Source: Aquilaria yunnanensis (taxonomy: Eukaryota > Streptophyta > Magnoliopsida > Malvales > Thymelaeaceae). Taken from it: a DNA stretch of 64,000 bases. Both the position numbers and the translations under genes were made by a program. Shown piece by piece: positions 1 through 11,353 of the stretch (positions are counted from its first letter, which is position 1; each line of letters starts with the position of its first letter). Location of the stretch: contig CM077597.1 of NCBI GenBank assembly GCA_039654915.1, positions 25,642,001 through 25,706,000 of the forward strand, in the 5' to 3' direction. Below the pieces are notes generated by a model. It ran no database searches, was not told the DNA's origin, and was given only the letters and a program-made list of their open reading frames with translations.

Positions 1-606
1 TATCATATATCAACTTATTTGAGCATGGCCATGCATTTTCTTAGTCTCACTCTATCTAGGGGCCTAAAGATATCACTCCCGTTACATAGGAGGGACAAAT
101 CCCATCTTGATCATACAAAACCCTCCACATGATATGTGACATACCCAATGACCTCCTTCAAGTTCAGTCAGTTATGAGCAACAAAGTGAAGTATCAAAGT
201 ATGTGACTCACATGTAAGGAACATTTATGACCTTAGGTCAAAGGACTACATATACATGATAACTATGATAATCACTTATGACATTCATATAACGATCCAT
301 GTAGCATTCTCATGGTGGCTCGGTCCAGTACACAAGTTCTCCAACTTTTACCCATATGTAGACTACATATCTTATATTAGTCTCCACATATGCTAGTCTT
401 TATGTATTATTGTAACCCGGTCCATGATAATACTAGACCAGGGACATTTAAGAATATCATTATTCTAAGGTTATAATTATGTTTATTACATTACGCAGCA
501 ACAGAACAACAAGCATAATTACTAGATTAATGCCTCAATAAAATATCATTCCTTAATGTCCAAAATACAATCATTTCATGATTGGCTTTTGAGCACAACA
601 CTAACA
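1..606 (-). mobile_element. Copia LTR, minus orientation, cut by window edge
   Basis: This is the 5' part of a Ty1/copia LTR read on the minus strand. It begins at 606 with the complement of TGTTAGTGTTGTGC, the same terminus as four other LTRs in this window. It is followed by CTTCA and unrelated DNA rather than by the polypurine tract (PPT) seen next to the 3' LTR at 48878. It is therefore a 5' LTR or a solo LTR, not a 3' LTR. The remainder lies outside the window. Confidence 0.85.
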
Positions 607-620
607 CTTCATGCATTAAT

Positions 621-2036
621 TGTTAGTGTTGTGCTGAAAAGCTAATCATGAGATGATTGTATTTTGGCATATTAAGTCATGATATTTTATTAAGACATTA
701 ATCCAGCAATTATGTTTGTTGTTTCGTTTCTACGTAACTTAACAAACATAATTGTAACCCTAGAATAATGATATTCTTAAATGTCCCTGGTCTAGTATTA
801 TTATGGAGCGAGTTGCAATAATACATAATGACTAGCATATGTTGAGACTAATATGAGATATGTAGTCTACATATGGGCACAAGTTGGAGAACTTGTGTAC
901 TGGACCGACCCACCATGAGAACACTACATGGATCGTTATATGAGTGTCATAAGTGATTCTCATAATGATCATGGTATATGTAGTCCTTCGACCTAAGATC
1001 ATCAAGGTTCCCTACATGTGAGTCACATACTTTGATACTTTCCTTTGTTGCTCGTAACTGACTGAACTTGAAGCAGGTCATTGGGTATGTCACATATCAT
1101 GCGGAGGGATTTGTATGATCAAGATGGGATTTGTCCCTCCTATGTAACGGGAGTGATATCTTCGGGCCTCTTGATAGAGTAAGACTTAGAAAAATGCATG
1201 GCCATGCTCAGATGAGTTGATATACGATATCAATGTCATCAGTTTAAGATAGTCTACTCGGTAATCAAGAAACCAAAGATTGGGCTATACGAGAGTGACA
1301 CATTCCATGTCTCGTGCTTAGTCTTGATATCTTGGACAAAGGGACAATGGCATATATCAGTGATGATCATAGAGGTTTAGTCGAATCATCGACAATCTTG
1401 TCACTTGGGTAGCAATGATGTGTTGCTAGACACCGCTCATTGCTTATGATCATAAATGTGATTTATGATAATTGCCAACGTGATAAGAGCCTATTGGGTC
1501 GCACACATAGAGCTATTTGGATCATTAAAGTGCATGGGCTAATTATTTGGGTTATGGTTTCACTTTAATTTCGTATTAATAATGGGCCCAAGAGTTGAGC
1601 CATTATTAAGCCCAAAATTAAATCCTAATTGGATTAGGGCTTTGAAACCCATTAGGCCTGGAAGTTGAGTCTCACTATAAATACAACTTCTAGTGAGAAG
1701 TTCGTAGGTCTCCTTGCCCTAGCCTCCCAAAAGGACAGCCGCACTCTTCTCTTGCAATTCCTTGGAGGACGCAAGCTAGCACTGCGAGCGCAAGAGAAAC
1801 GCATCTTCCAGGACGTGGTGGAACCGTGGTGATCCCGAGAGGCTCGTCTGGATACCATAGAGAGCCTAAACACGTCAACTCTTTAGGTTTTGTGATTCGA
1901 CTCTACAGTTGAGTGAGAGATCTCAACCAAAAATTAGGTATGAAAATTTTTGAACACCCGGTTTACCCCGTTTCACTTGGATCCTGGAGGGTTTCAGTTA
2001 AATTCCACTGCACTATTTGGCTTCCGGAACCCATCA
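621..2036 (+). mobile_element. Copia solo LTR with 5-bp target duplication
   Basis: A complete 1416-bp LTR starts with TGTTAG and ends with CCCATCA. It is flanked by a perfect 5-bp direct repeat TTAAT (616-620 and 2037-2041). No internal region or second LTR in the same orientation adjoins it, so this is a solo LTR formed by recombination between the two LTRs of a full element. It is the same family as the LTRs of the copia element at 47445-58268. The first ~600 bp form an inverted repeat with the preceding LTR. Confidence 0.9.
1676..1683 (+). promoter_or_regulatory. TATA box of copia LTR
   Basis: TATAAATA lies about two thirds into the LTR, after a CTCAC motif. The matching position in the minus-strand LTR at 47445-48877 carries the complement (47817-47824). 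This is the likely U3 core promoter of the copia family. Function is inferred from position and motif only. Confidence 0.55.
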
Positions 2037-2041
2037 TTAAT

Positions 2042-2740
2042 TTGAGTAATGAGGCCCTCAAACTTTCATCTAAACATAGGTGCATTTTAAGTGCATTCTA
2101 GAGCTCTTCAGTGCATTCTAAGGTGTTTCCATGGCTTCCATGTGATTTTCACCCTTTCTTGGCTTGCAATGTAGCCTTCATTCTCCTTTTAATGGTAGGG
2201 ACCAATCCTATATAATCTTTTCCAAAAAAATTTGGGTTTTGGGCCTTTGCTTTGCATGGTTCCACACAAAGGTGCACTAAGAGTCCTTTATTGCTCACTA
2301 GAATGCTCTTCTTCTTTCTCACATGTTTCTTATCTTTCTTAGGCTTATGTGGCTGTGCCCATTTGCAACTTAACATAGGCATTGATCCCACACAATCCTC
2401 CTCAGGATTTTAGGCTTTAAAGCCTTCAATTTTACATGAGTGGATACAAGGGTGCACTTGAGAGTCTCCTGGTAGCCCTCCTTGGTTTCTTTTTTATAGT
2501 CTTAGGCTCTTTGTAGTTTTTCCTCAAATTATGAGTCTTCATTTTAGAACCCAATAGAGCACCACATTTTAGCCACTTTTAGCTTAGGAACAAATCACTT
2601 TTCTCTCAAGTTTCACCTTAGGCATACTTAGTCTTTTATGTTTCTTTCCTTTTTATGTTTCATGATTTGCATTGCCTATTCACATCATTTATACTCATCC
2701 TATTCACATAAGAATCATATCCCATGGCCTATACAAGTTA
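2042..2740. other. Unassigned DNA between copia solo LTR and Athila-like relic
   Basis: I recognise no family here. The minus strand has an 80-codon open stretch (2149-2391) rich in Lys. It reads on upstream through stops into a second stretch of similar composition. Nucleotides around 2229-2296 and 2402-2470 share the same word order (a GGGTTTTGGGCC-like word, then AGGTGCACT, then GAGTC), which suggests an old duplication of about 175 bp. It lies where the integrase of the adjoining minus-strand Athila-like relic should be, but shows no integrase motif. Confidence 0.4.
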
Positions 2741-2744
2741 GAGG

Positions 2745-4230
2745 CATGGCATCAAGGCTTATCCGCATGTTTAGAATTAAGTATATAGAGATGTTCATCT
2801 AGAAACAAATTGTTAATGTCCCTATTCTTTATTGTTTCTCCTTTAGGATTCTCTAGCATGGAAAGATCTGTGGCTAGATTCTCTGTACCCTTTTTGTCTA
2901 AAATTTATAAATCAAACTCTTAGAGTGAGAGAACCCATCTGATCAATCTTTGCTTTGAATTATTCTTATTTAATAAATATTTTAAAGTAATGTGGTCAGT
3001 ATACACAATAACCTTAGATAAGGGCATGTAAGAGTTAAACTTGTTGATAGCAAAAACAATAGCCTTAGTAGTGGTGTAATTTTCTTGTGTTCTAGTCAGT
3101 GGCTTACTGGCATAGTATATATATTGACCTAATATTGCCCTAACTATCTAATCACTAGCATCGCATATTAATTCAAATGGAAGATATCAATTAAGCGATA
3201 CCTTTACTAGGGCATTAGTTAGACAGTCCTTGAGAACATTAAAGGCAGATAAACACTCATCATTAAAGTCAAAAATTGCATCCTTTTCAAACAACTTGGG
3301 GAGTGGTTTTGCTATCTTAGAAAGGTCTTTAATAAACCATCTATAGAAACCTACTTGACCAAAAAAACTTCTAATTTCCTTAACTGAAGATGGGGCCTGT
3401 AGGTTTAATATAGTCTCAATCTTTGCTTTATCTACTTCTATACTTTTACTAGATATTTTATGACCAAGAACTATACCCTCATGAGCCATAAAATGACACT
3501 TCTCCTAATTTAGCACTAGATTGGTTTCTTCACATATTTCTAATACTCTATCTAGATCATAGAAAGATTTATCAAAGAAATCACCATGAATAGAAAAATC
3601 ATCCATAAATACCTACAAGATGTCTTCCACTAGGTCATTAAAAGTCATGAGCATACATGTTTAAAAGTTAGCAGTGGCATTATGCAAGCCAATAGACATT
3701 CTATAGTAGGCAAATGAATTGTAGGGACAAGGGAATTTGGTCTTTTCTTGATCTTCTGGAGTCATCATGATTTCAAAATAACCTGAAATGCCATCAAAAA
3801 GTAGTAGTCAATGTGACTGACTAAACATTCCAACATTAAATCAATGAAAAGAAGTGGAAAGTAATCTTTTCTAGTGGCATCATTAAGCATTCTACAATCA
3901 ATATACACTATTCATCTAGAAATTGTTTAGGTAGGAATAAGCCCGGTGTTTTCATTTTGGACAATGGTCATTCATCCTTTCTTAGGCACAACTTGAACTA
4001 GGCTAACCCATACACTTTTTGAAATAGGCTAGATTGATCTAGAATATAAATTTTTATCACTTTAGCCTTCATTACCTTTTTGACATCTGTATTCAATCTT
4101 TGCTTTGGTTTCGCTACTGGCTTGTGGTTCTCCACCATCAAAATTTTGTGTGTGCAGTAAGAAAGGCTATCGCTCACATTTGCTTCTGTAGCACTTCCAA
4201 AAACTTTCTTTTTTCCTCTATGCTCCATAA
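2745..4230 (-). pseudogene. Athila-like pol relic: RT, RNase H, start of IN linker
   Basis: This is the reverse transcriptase/RNase H part of a Ty3/gypsy Athila-like polyprotein on the minus strand. The RT entry segment (HKILMVENHKPVAKPKQRLN) lies near 4150. The catalytic loop VFMDDFSIHGDFFDK lies near 3600, with both Asp present. The VLGHKISSKSIEVDKAKIE segment and RNase H linker lie in the longest open stretch (3187-3489). The RNase H tail continues with stops and frameshifts to a segment like FLDEHLYILNSKHADKP near 2760, where homology stops before the integrase core. Athila membership follows from FMDDFS and the IVLGHKIS context, as in element A at 12.8-14.1 kb. It is not functional. Confidence 0.8.
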
Positions 4231-4236
4231 AGTGGA

Positions 4237-5090
4237 AATAATTACTAGAAATTTAGACTTCGGTGCAAAAATAGAATACTTTTGATGATCAAGTAACTTT
4301 TCAGCTCTAAATTTGGTGGCTCCTCAATTGAGGTTTTTCTTCTCATTAAGCTCAGGGTGAATCATTCTTCCAATTCTCAACCTTTTGAAATTCATCTAGT
4401 TTCCAATTAAACTACTAGCTCTTCCTTTCCAGGTTGTCAATTTCAAACTTGTCTCCTTGGACTATACAACCTTCCAAGTGATTCATTGAGAAGCAATGTG
4501 TAACTTCAATTTCAATAAAATCCATAGAATAACAAGTACCATCTTTATCAAGAGTATTTTTCATAGTATTAGAACTATGAAAAGTGGCTTCCTTCATGGT
4601 TATCTTTAAAACTAGTTTTGCCTTTTTGAACATCAATTAATGCACCAAGGGTTGCTAGAAAAGGTCATCCTAGAATCATAGGCACATGTGCATCCATATC
4701 CATATCCAATATAACAAAGTTAGTTGCAATAATAAACTTGTCAAATTTTACCAAAACATCCTCAATTGTTGCTCTAGGATACTTGATTGACTTGTTAGCT
4801 TATTGAATGCTCATTCTAGTGGGTTTAGGTCCCCTTAATTCCAACTTCTTAAATAAAGTATAAGGAATTAAATTTGTACTACCTCCCAAATCTGCTAAAG
4901 CTCTACCAATTATTAAATGACCAATAGTGTGAGGGATCATAAAATTCCTTGAATCTTTGATCTTTCTTGGTAAGTCATTATGAATGATGGTTGGGCACTC
5001 TTTATTCAAGGTTATTGAAGATAAATCTTCCAATATATTTTTCTTAGCCAAGATGTACTTTCTAAACTTTTTGCAACGTGACATCTATTT
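4237..5090 (-). pseudogene. Athila-like protease and PR-RT linker relic
   Basis: The aspartic protease of the minus-strand Athila-like relic occupies 4800-5084. It retains ALADLGGSTNLIPYTLFKKL, which corresponds to the family's DLGAS active-site loop with the Asp intact. Downstream on the minus strand (4415-4636) is a linker with KLVLKITMKEATFHSSNTMK. Its counterpart in element A lies at 12.32-12.53 kb with clearly similar residues, supporting common descent. Stops and shifts separate the parts. It probably derives from one gag-pol ORF with the RT relic at 2745-4230. Confidence 0.75.
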
Positions 5091-5094
5091 TAAA

Positions 5095-6115
5095 GCTTCT
5101 ATAAAAGGATTATTAATATTAAGTTGTTTAAATGTAGTAAAAATTTTAGCAAATTAGTTCTCATCTTTATCTCCTGATAAATGAGAAGGAAACGATAAAG
5201 ATGGTCGATACTCCTCAAATCCCTCATCTTTCCTCGTTGTTTCCAACTGTACTTCTTCCTTGCACAACATAATGACCTCTTGCTAGAACTCTTGATGTTG
5301 TTTTCCACTCTTTAATGGCTTTTTTCTTTCATCACTCTTTCTAACAGTCAATTCCTTACCACTTTGAAAGGCAATGGCCTCCAAATGTTCATTTACCAAT
5401 GTTATGATTGCTTTGTTTGATTTCCATCTCAGTTTATAACATTTGATGCATCTACTTCTAAAAAATCAATTGCTACTTCTCAATATCCTTGAGACTGTGG
5501 TATTGAGCTTGAATATTGACCATGAATCCTATCACTACCTCTTTAAAATTTGTAGAGGAAGACAAATGTTGAAAACTCACGTTCGTTCCTTGATTTCCCC
5601 ATCTGTTAGTTAAGTAACCCTCCCACCTTGGTCTATAGTAGCCATTTCCTTATGATCCTGAAAAATTCCTAATAAAATCCACATATTCATTCTTTCTTAT
5701 CCATTTGTTCATATGAAAATCCCAAGTTAGATGCTATCCTATGCCATCATCATAATACATTATCATAGCTTGCTCCTGGCTAGTAGCAAAATTTTTGAAC
5801 TCCTATGTCAGAGCTTCAACTTAATTTGCTAAAATTGAATTAAGTATTAGATTTCTAAACTACTACTGCTCTGCTTGGTCTAACACTTGATGATAATTGC
5901 CATTGATAGTTGTTCATAGCCATCTCCTCAATCAATCTCTGTGATGCTTTGAACTATAAATCAAACAATTTTAAATCCTAAATGTGGATACCTTCTCAAT
6001 AGATTTGTGAACCTTTCTCAAGCCTCATTTATTGTTTTTGAATCCATTCCTCCATGAAAAGCCATTTTTTTCTGTGTATATTTTGTCCCATTCCATATGT
6101 CCCCTCTTTTATTCT
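5095..6115 (-). pseudogene. Athila-like gag C-terminal relic
   Basis: This is the minus-strand gag end of the same relic. Recognisable pieces are IEEMAMNNYQWQL near 5930 (the usual EEMA.NNYQW block of Athila gag) and EYVDF..NF near 5660, the segment before the Gly/Asn-rich tail. A basic, Lys-rich stretch follows at 5099-5308. The gag core upstream is shortened: sequence near 6050-6110 jumps into LTR-like DNA without the N-terminal half. There is no intact frame. Confidence 0.65.
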
Positions 6116-6119
6116 GAAT

Positions 6120-6889
6120 TGACCCAAAAACCCTAAACATTCAGACAAGCACTAGCTTAAACATAGCAATGTAGTAGGCCATGTTACTTCTCTAGAAGTT
6201 AAAATCCCACTCAATTCAACATGGTTTGGAACATGGGCATGTAATCTCTGAAACCTCCCCAAAATCTTGTAATTTAGCTCCAAAACCTTACCCAAAATCC
6301 TTTCTAGCTCGAATGAAGCTGAAATATGACCTGAAAATAAAATATGAACAAATTAGGCACTGTATCATAGCAAAAACCAATTAACAGACAAGCAAATACA
6401 AGAGGAAAAGCCATTGAAACATAATTAAATGTGATCATATCAATTTTCTCACCGTTATTTTGACCTTCCCTTATGTTTTGATGATATAACCTGGAAAAAA
6501 CCTTAACAGTAGTCAAACATGGTTTGTAACATGGCCATCTTCAAGGCTGTGTTCTCCCTCTGTAACTTAATATCTTGTAAATTAAATACAAACTTGGATC
6601 TTGGGCATGGCAGTCAGACACTGGCCTATAACTTTGGAACACGGGTGTGTAAGGCACTAGCATGGGTGTGTAGCAAGGTGTGTCGGTTCTAAATTTTGCC
6701 AAAGCTTGCTATTCAGCTCTAAAACCTTTCAAAAATCCTTTCTAACACAATTGAAGCTGAAATATAACCTAAAAATAAAATATGAACCAATTAAGTACTA
6801 AATCCTAGCATAAACACATCAAAAGACAAGAAATATAAGTGAAAAAGCTATAGAAAACATAGCTAAATATGGGCATACCAATAAACACT
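6120..6889 (-). mobile_element. Two tandem Athila-like LTR 5' fragments, inverted
   Basis: Read on the minus strand, 6889-6697 and 6442-6250 both match the beginning of the 3' LTR of element A (18942 onward), for example ATTTTATTTTTAGG followed by the CAGCTTCAATTG region. The two copies are about 447 bp apart. The stretch before the 6442 start holds purine-rich sequence like a PPT. At 6890 the sequence switches to the plus-strand LTR of element A, which lacks exactly this beginning. This is the product of duplication and inversion, not an intact LTR. Confidence 0.6.
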
Positions 6890-7824
6890 GATTAGTTCAT
6901 GCCAAAGTAAGGATTTCTTAAAGGCAAATAATTTCAGAGATGGACTCTTCAATTCTTTGTTTTCTCTTGTTTCACTTATATTTTTCTTGTCAGCATGATG
7001 GGCTAATTTCTCAGGTCATGCTTAGAGCAGATGAACCCTAGGTTGATAGTGTTGTTATGATTAATTTTGGTCTAAGATGATTATGGTTTTCTTGCTATTT
7101 ATCAAATGTTCTTTGATGTGATGATTAATGATAGAAGCTAACTTATTAATTCAATGTTGGATGATGAACATATGCAAGTAGTATCCAGTATATTTGTTGT
7201 AGATCACCATTGAGTACAAGATATATTCTCATTGTTAGGAGTAACGGACCGACAAAATAGCACTAGACTAAGGTGAAACCTAGTAGTTAGGTTAGAACTA
7301 GTAAAGGATTCTTTGGAAGCATGGTAGGACTAAACACCCTATCAACGACTTAGGAACAAGGATTAGTAACTGGAAGCAATAAGGAGCTAATCTATTTTAT
7401 ATAGTACTCCATGGTCCAATTTAACTATATGCTTGTTGAACCAAGTAAGAATAATGCAATGTATTTCTAGGGGGATTCGTATTTAACCATGATATCTTGA
7501 TCGTAGATTGTTTGATTGTTTCTAGTTACCAGTAGTTAGTTGTTTAATTATTTTTTTTACTGCATTAGTTAGTTTATTTTAGTTCCTAGTTAGTTGTTTA
7601 AACAAACTTTTTAATTGTCAATTAGATAATCAAGAGATATTGAGTACAATAAAAAACTCTTTTTTGTTGGAAAAATAATCTTGATACTTGCCACTGTTAT
7701 ACTTGAATGACAGGTGCGCTTGCTTATGAGTTCACACATTTATAGGTATAGAAAGATTTGACACATCCACACTAAGAAATGAATTAGTGTAATGAGAAGA
7801 GTTACAAACTAAATCAACATGTCA
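6890..7824 (+). mobile_element. Truncated 5' LTR of element A
   Basis: The sequence matches the 3' LTR from about 19395 to 20153 and 34564 to 34750. The first ~450 bp of the LTR are missing and replaced by inverted LTR fragments. The LTR ends with ACATGTCA six bases before the PBS. The shared path includes the GATGATGAACATATGCA word (about 7162 and 19677) and the GGTATAG...ATGAATTAGTGTA-like segment near the end. Many substitutions separate the two copies. Confidence 0.75.
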
Positions 7825-7830
7825 AGTTTT

Positions 7831-7848
7831 TGGCACCATTGCCTTGGA
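7831..7848 (+). promoter_or_regulatory. Primer-binding site of element A
   Basis: TGGCACCATTGCCTTGGA differs at four positions from the TGGCGCCGTTGCCGGGGA type of PBS used by Athila/Tat elements. It follows the LTR end after AGTTTT. This fixes the plus orientation and the LTR boundary. Confidence 0.8.
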
Positions 7849-7989
7849 ACATTTGTTGAGATCACTGCTAGAAAGATTAATCTTTATTAATTTAGGAATT
7901 TATTTTCTCGTAGTGTTTTATTTTTCATAATTTATATTTGATTTTTAGTTTGCTAATTTCTTATTCTTTTCATGTAGGAGAATTAGTGC

Positions 7990-8826
7990 ATGACTCGTAG
8001 CGATCATGGTGTAGTTAATGTTGATCTAAAGATTGAAAGGACATTAAAGAGACTTCATTTTGCAAGGAGCACTAAGTTACAAACATTACCTTTTGAAGTA
8101 AAGCAACAAGTAAAAAATTGAGAGTAGTTAGTCATGGAAGATTGTAATAAAACACTGACTATGTCTGAATCTACTAAATGTTCACTTGAAAGAGTAGAAC
8201 CTGGTATTGTTAGACCTCTAATCAATGCCAACAGTTTCAAGATCAAGCCAAATATTTTTTGGATGGTGTAGAATCATGTTCAGTTTGATAGTTTGGTAGA
8301 TGATGATCCTAATGCCCATATTGCTAGTTTCTGGAAATTTGTGAAACATTCAAAATAAATGGAGCCAATGAAGAAAGCATTTGATTGAGGCTATTTTTTT
8401 TTTATTGATAAGAAGGTCAAATTAATGGTTGACTTCACTTGCAAAAGGTTCTCTTGCCACTTGGAATGCTTTGGGTAAGAAATTTCCATTGAAGTATTTT
8501 TCTCTAGCCAACACTGAAGGGTTTCATAATGATATTTCGACTTTCAGGCAAACAGATTTTGAAACACTCTATGAAGCTTCAAAAGGTTTAAGGATTTCTT
8601 GTAAAGGTGTGTTCACATAATGGAGTACCTATATGGATGCAAGTGAAAAGATTCTATAATGGTCTGAATTATGCCTCCAAGTAGATGATTGATGCAGAAA
8701 TTGCTGGAACTTTGAATAACAAAACACCTAAAGTAGAAAATGATTTGAATGAGGAGATGGTAACAAATATTTAATAATCATCATCCAGGATTAAGCCAAG
8801 TAAAATAGATGCAGTTTAGAACATTA
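7990..8826 (+). pseudogene. Element A gag, N-terminal part
   Basis: This gag starts with an ATG (MTRSDHGVVN...) 142 bp after the PBS, the usual Athila position. It would form the retrotransposon capsid. Visible blocks are SFKIKPNIFWMV near 8240, DDDPNAHIASFWKF near 8310, and the later SLYEA..FK and NNKTP blocks near 8570 and 8720. These follow the order of Athila gag. Stops and frameshifts are frequent, and the frame is cut at 8826 by a copia solo LTR. The remainder continues at 10234. Confidence 0.7.
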
Positions 8827-10233
8827 TGTTAGTGTTGTGCCCAAAAGCCAATCATGAGATGATTGTACTTTGCACATTAAGTCATGATACTTTATTAAGG
8901 CATTATTCCAATAATTGTGTTTATTGTTTTGTTTCTATCTGACATAATCAAATATAATTGTAACCCAAGAATAATAGTATTCTTAAACATCCTTGGTCTA
9001 GTATTATTGTGGAGTGGGTTGTAATAATGCATAAGGGCAAGCATGTATGGAGACTGACATAAAATATGTAGTCTATATATGGGTACAAGTTGGAGAACTT
9101 GTATCCTAGACTGACCCACCATGAGAACACTAGATGGATCATTATATGAGTGTCATAAGTGATGCTTATAGTGATCATGATGTATGTAGTCCTTTGACCT
9201 ATGGTCATCAAGGTTCCCTACATCTAAGTCACATACTTTGACATTTCTCTTTGTTCTTTGTAACTGATTGAACATAAAGGTAGTCATTAGGTATGGAGGG
9301 TTTTGTATGATCAAGGTGAGACTTGTCCCTCATATATAACAGGAGCGATGTCTTCTAGCCCCTTGATTGAATGAGATTAAGGAAATGCATGGCTATGCTC
9401 AGATGAGTTGATATAGGATATTGATGTCATTAGTTTTAGTTAGTCTACTCGATAATCAAGAAACCTTGATTGGCTATATGAGAATGACACATTCCATGTC
9501 TCATGCTGGATCTTGATATCTTGGACAGAAGGACAATGACATAAGAATAATGATCATGAAGGTTTAGCCAAATCACCAAATATCTTATCACTTGGGTAGC
9601 AATGATGTGTTGCCAGACACCACTCATTGTTTATGATCATAAATGTGATTTATGGTCGTTATGAATATGATAGAAGCTTATTGGGTTGTACAATTAAGGC
9701 TAATTGGATTATTTGAGTGCATGGGCCAAATTATTTGGTTTTGGTTTCACGATAGTTTTGGATTAATAATTCGCCCAAAGGTTGAGCCACTATGAAGCCT
9801 GAAATTAGACCTAACTGGATTAGGTTTTGAAACTTATTAGGCTTAGGAGGTAAGCCTCACTATATATATATCATATAGTTAGAATTTTCCCGCCCTAGAC
9901 TCCTTAGGGATGAAATTAGAAGGGTTTTGAAAGGTTATAGCTGCACTCTCCTCTTGTATTTCCTCGGAGGACACAAGCAATCACTTAGGCGCAAGGGAAA
10001 CGTACCTGTTGGAATATGGTGGAGGCATGGTGATATAAGTGGTTTGTCTGGATATAGTAGATAGCTTTAACACATCAACTGTTCAAGTTTATGATTCAAC
10101 TCAACAATTAGGTGCAAGATCTCAGTGGACTATGTATAAAAAATTTTGAACACCCGATTTACTCCATTTCACTCAAATTCTGGAAGGTTCTAGTTAGTTT
10201 CCACTGTGATTAATTGGCTCCTAAAACCCTATA
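8827..10233 (+). mobile_element. Copia solo LTR inside element A gag
   Basis: This 1407-bp LTR of the same family as 621-2036 starts with TGTTAGTGTTGTGCCC and ends with CCCTATA (consensus CCCTACA). The gag sequence resumes directly after it. The 5 bp on each side (CATTA and TTTTG) do not match, so the target duplication has decayed or the insertion was followed by rearrangement. It carries a CTATATATATA stretch at the TATA position near 9860. There is no internal domain on either side. Confidence 0.85.
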
Positions 10234-10850
10234 TTTTGTTGCTTATTCAGCATTGGCTAATCAAGTTGAAGCTTTGATGAGGGATTTCAGAAATTTTTCT
10301 ACTAGCCAACACAAGATGTAGTGATGAAAAGTGAACTGTTTAGAAGGTCATTTAAACTACACTTGCTATATGTATAATTTGAGGATCATGAGTGAACATG
10401 TAGATTTTATTGGTAATTTTCCAAGATGACATAGAAATTCTTATTGTAGACCATATGAACTGAGATATGAAGGTTGTTCAACCAGCACATAGGCAGATCC
10501 ACATAGGCACATGAATTTTCAGCTACCACAATTTTCTATGAGGAACTCAATTTTTGAAGAAGTAGTGATGAAATTTATGGAATCCATTCAAGCTCAATGC
10601 TAAGATCTTTTGGACATTTTGGTCAAGTAGCAGTCCACATTCAATAAAAGATGGACCAGATGTCAAAAAAGTTGATGGAAATTAATAGAGTAATTATGTC
10701 ACAGATGGATGAGCAATTGGAGGTTATCACCTTAAGAAGCAAGAAGAAACTAAAGCCTAAACAGAAGGTAGCAAGTAAGGAGCCCCCGGATAGTAAGAAG
10801 AAATACGACCAAAAGTGCCAAGGAAGAACGACCTGAAAGAGTATCAACCT
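10234..10850 (+). pseudogene. Element A gag, C-terminal part
   Basis: Gag resumes after the LTR insertion with AYSALANQVEALMRDF, the block that follows the capsid region in Athila gag. It then has SEHVDFIGNF near 10390, equivalent to a segment in the minus-strand relic at 5660. Near 10651-10836 a basic stretch ends with EVITLRSKKKLKPKQK, matching the AITLRSGK..E segment at the Athila gag-PR boundary. Stops interrupt it in several places. Confidence 0.7.
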
Positions 10851-11353
10851 TCTCTATAGTATCCTTCTTGGTTATCAAAAGATAAGGATGAGGAACAATT
10901 TGGTAAGTTTCTTGCTATGTTTAAACTACTTCATATTAATATTCCTTTTGCATAAGCTTTGGAGTAAATACCTCTTTATATGAATTTCTTGAAAGGCATC
11001 CTGGCTAAAAATAAGAAATTAGAAGAGCTGCCATTAGTAATTTTGAATAGGGAGTGTTCAGCCATCATCTAGAATGATTTATGAAGGAAAATTGGTGGTC
11101 TAGGGAGTTTTACTATTCCTTGCACTATGGATCATTTGATGGTTGGTAGAGCATGAGCAAACTTAGGTGCTAGCATAAACTTGATGCCCTATTCTCTATA
11201 CGAGAAATTAGAATTACGGGAACCTAAAGCCACCAGTATGAGTATGTAATTGGCAAATAGATCAATTAAATATCTTAGAGGAATAATTGAGGATGTCTTG
11301 GTAAAAGTTGATAAATTTATTATTTTGGCTGACTTTGTAATTTTAGATATGGA
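10851..11353 (+). pseudogene. Element A protease, 5' part
   Basis: This is an Athila-like aspartic protease. NRECSAII near 11050 is followed by FTIPCTMDHLMVGRA and then NLGASINLMPYSLYEKLELR near 11165. The active-site Asp of the family's DLGAS loop is Asn here (codon AAC), and a stop precedes it, so the enzyme would be inactive. The frame runs to LDMDMA, where a hAT-like element splits it at 11353. It continues at 12227 with MDIHS. Confidence 0.75.
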
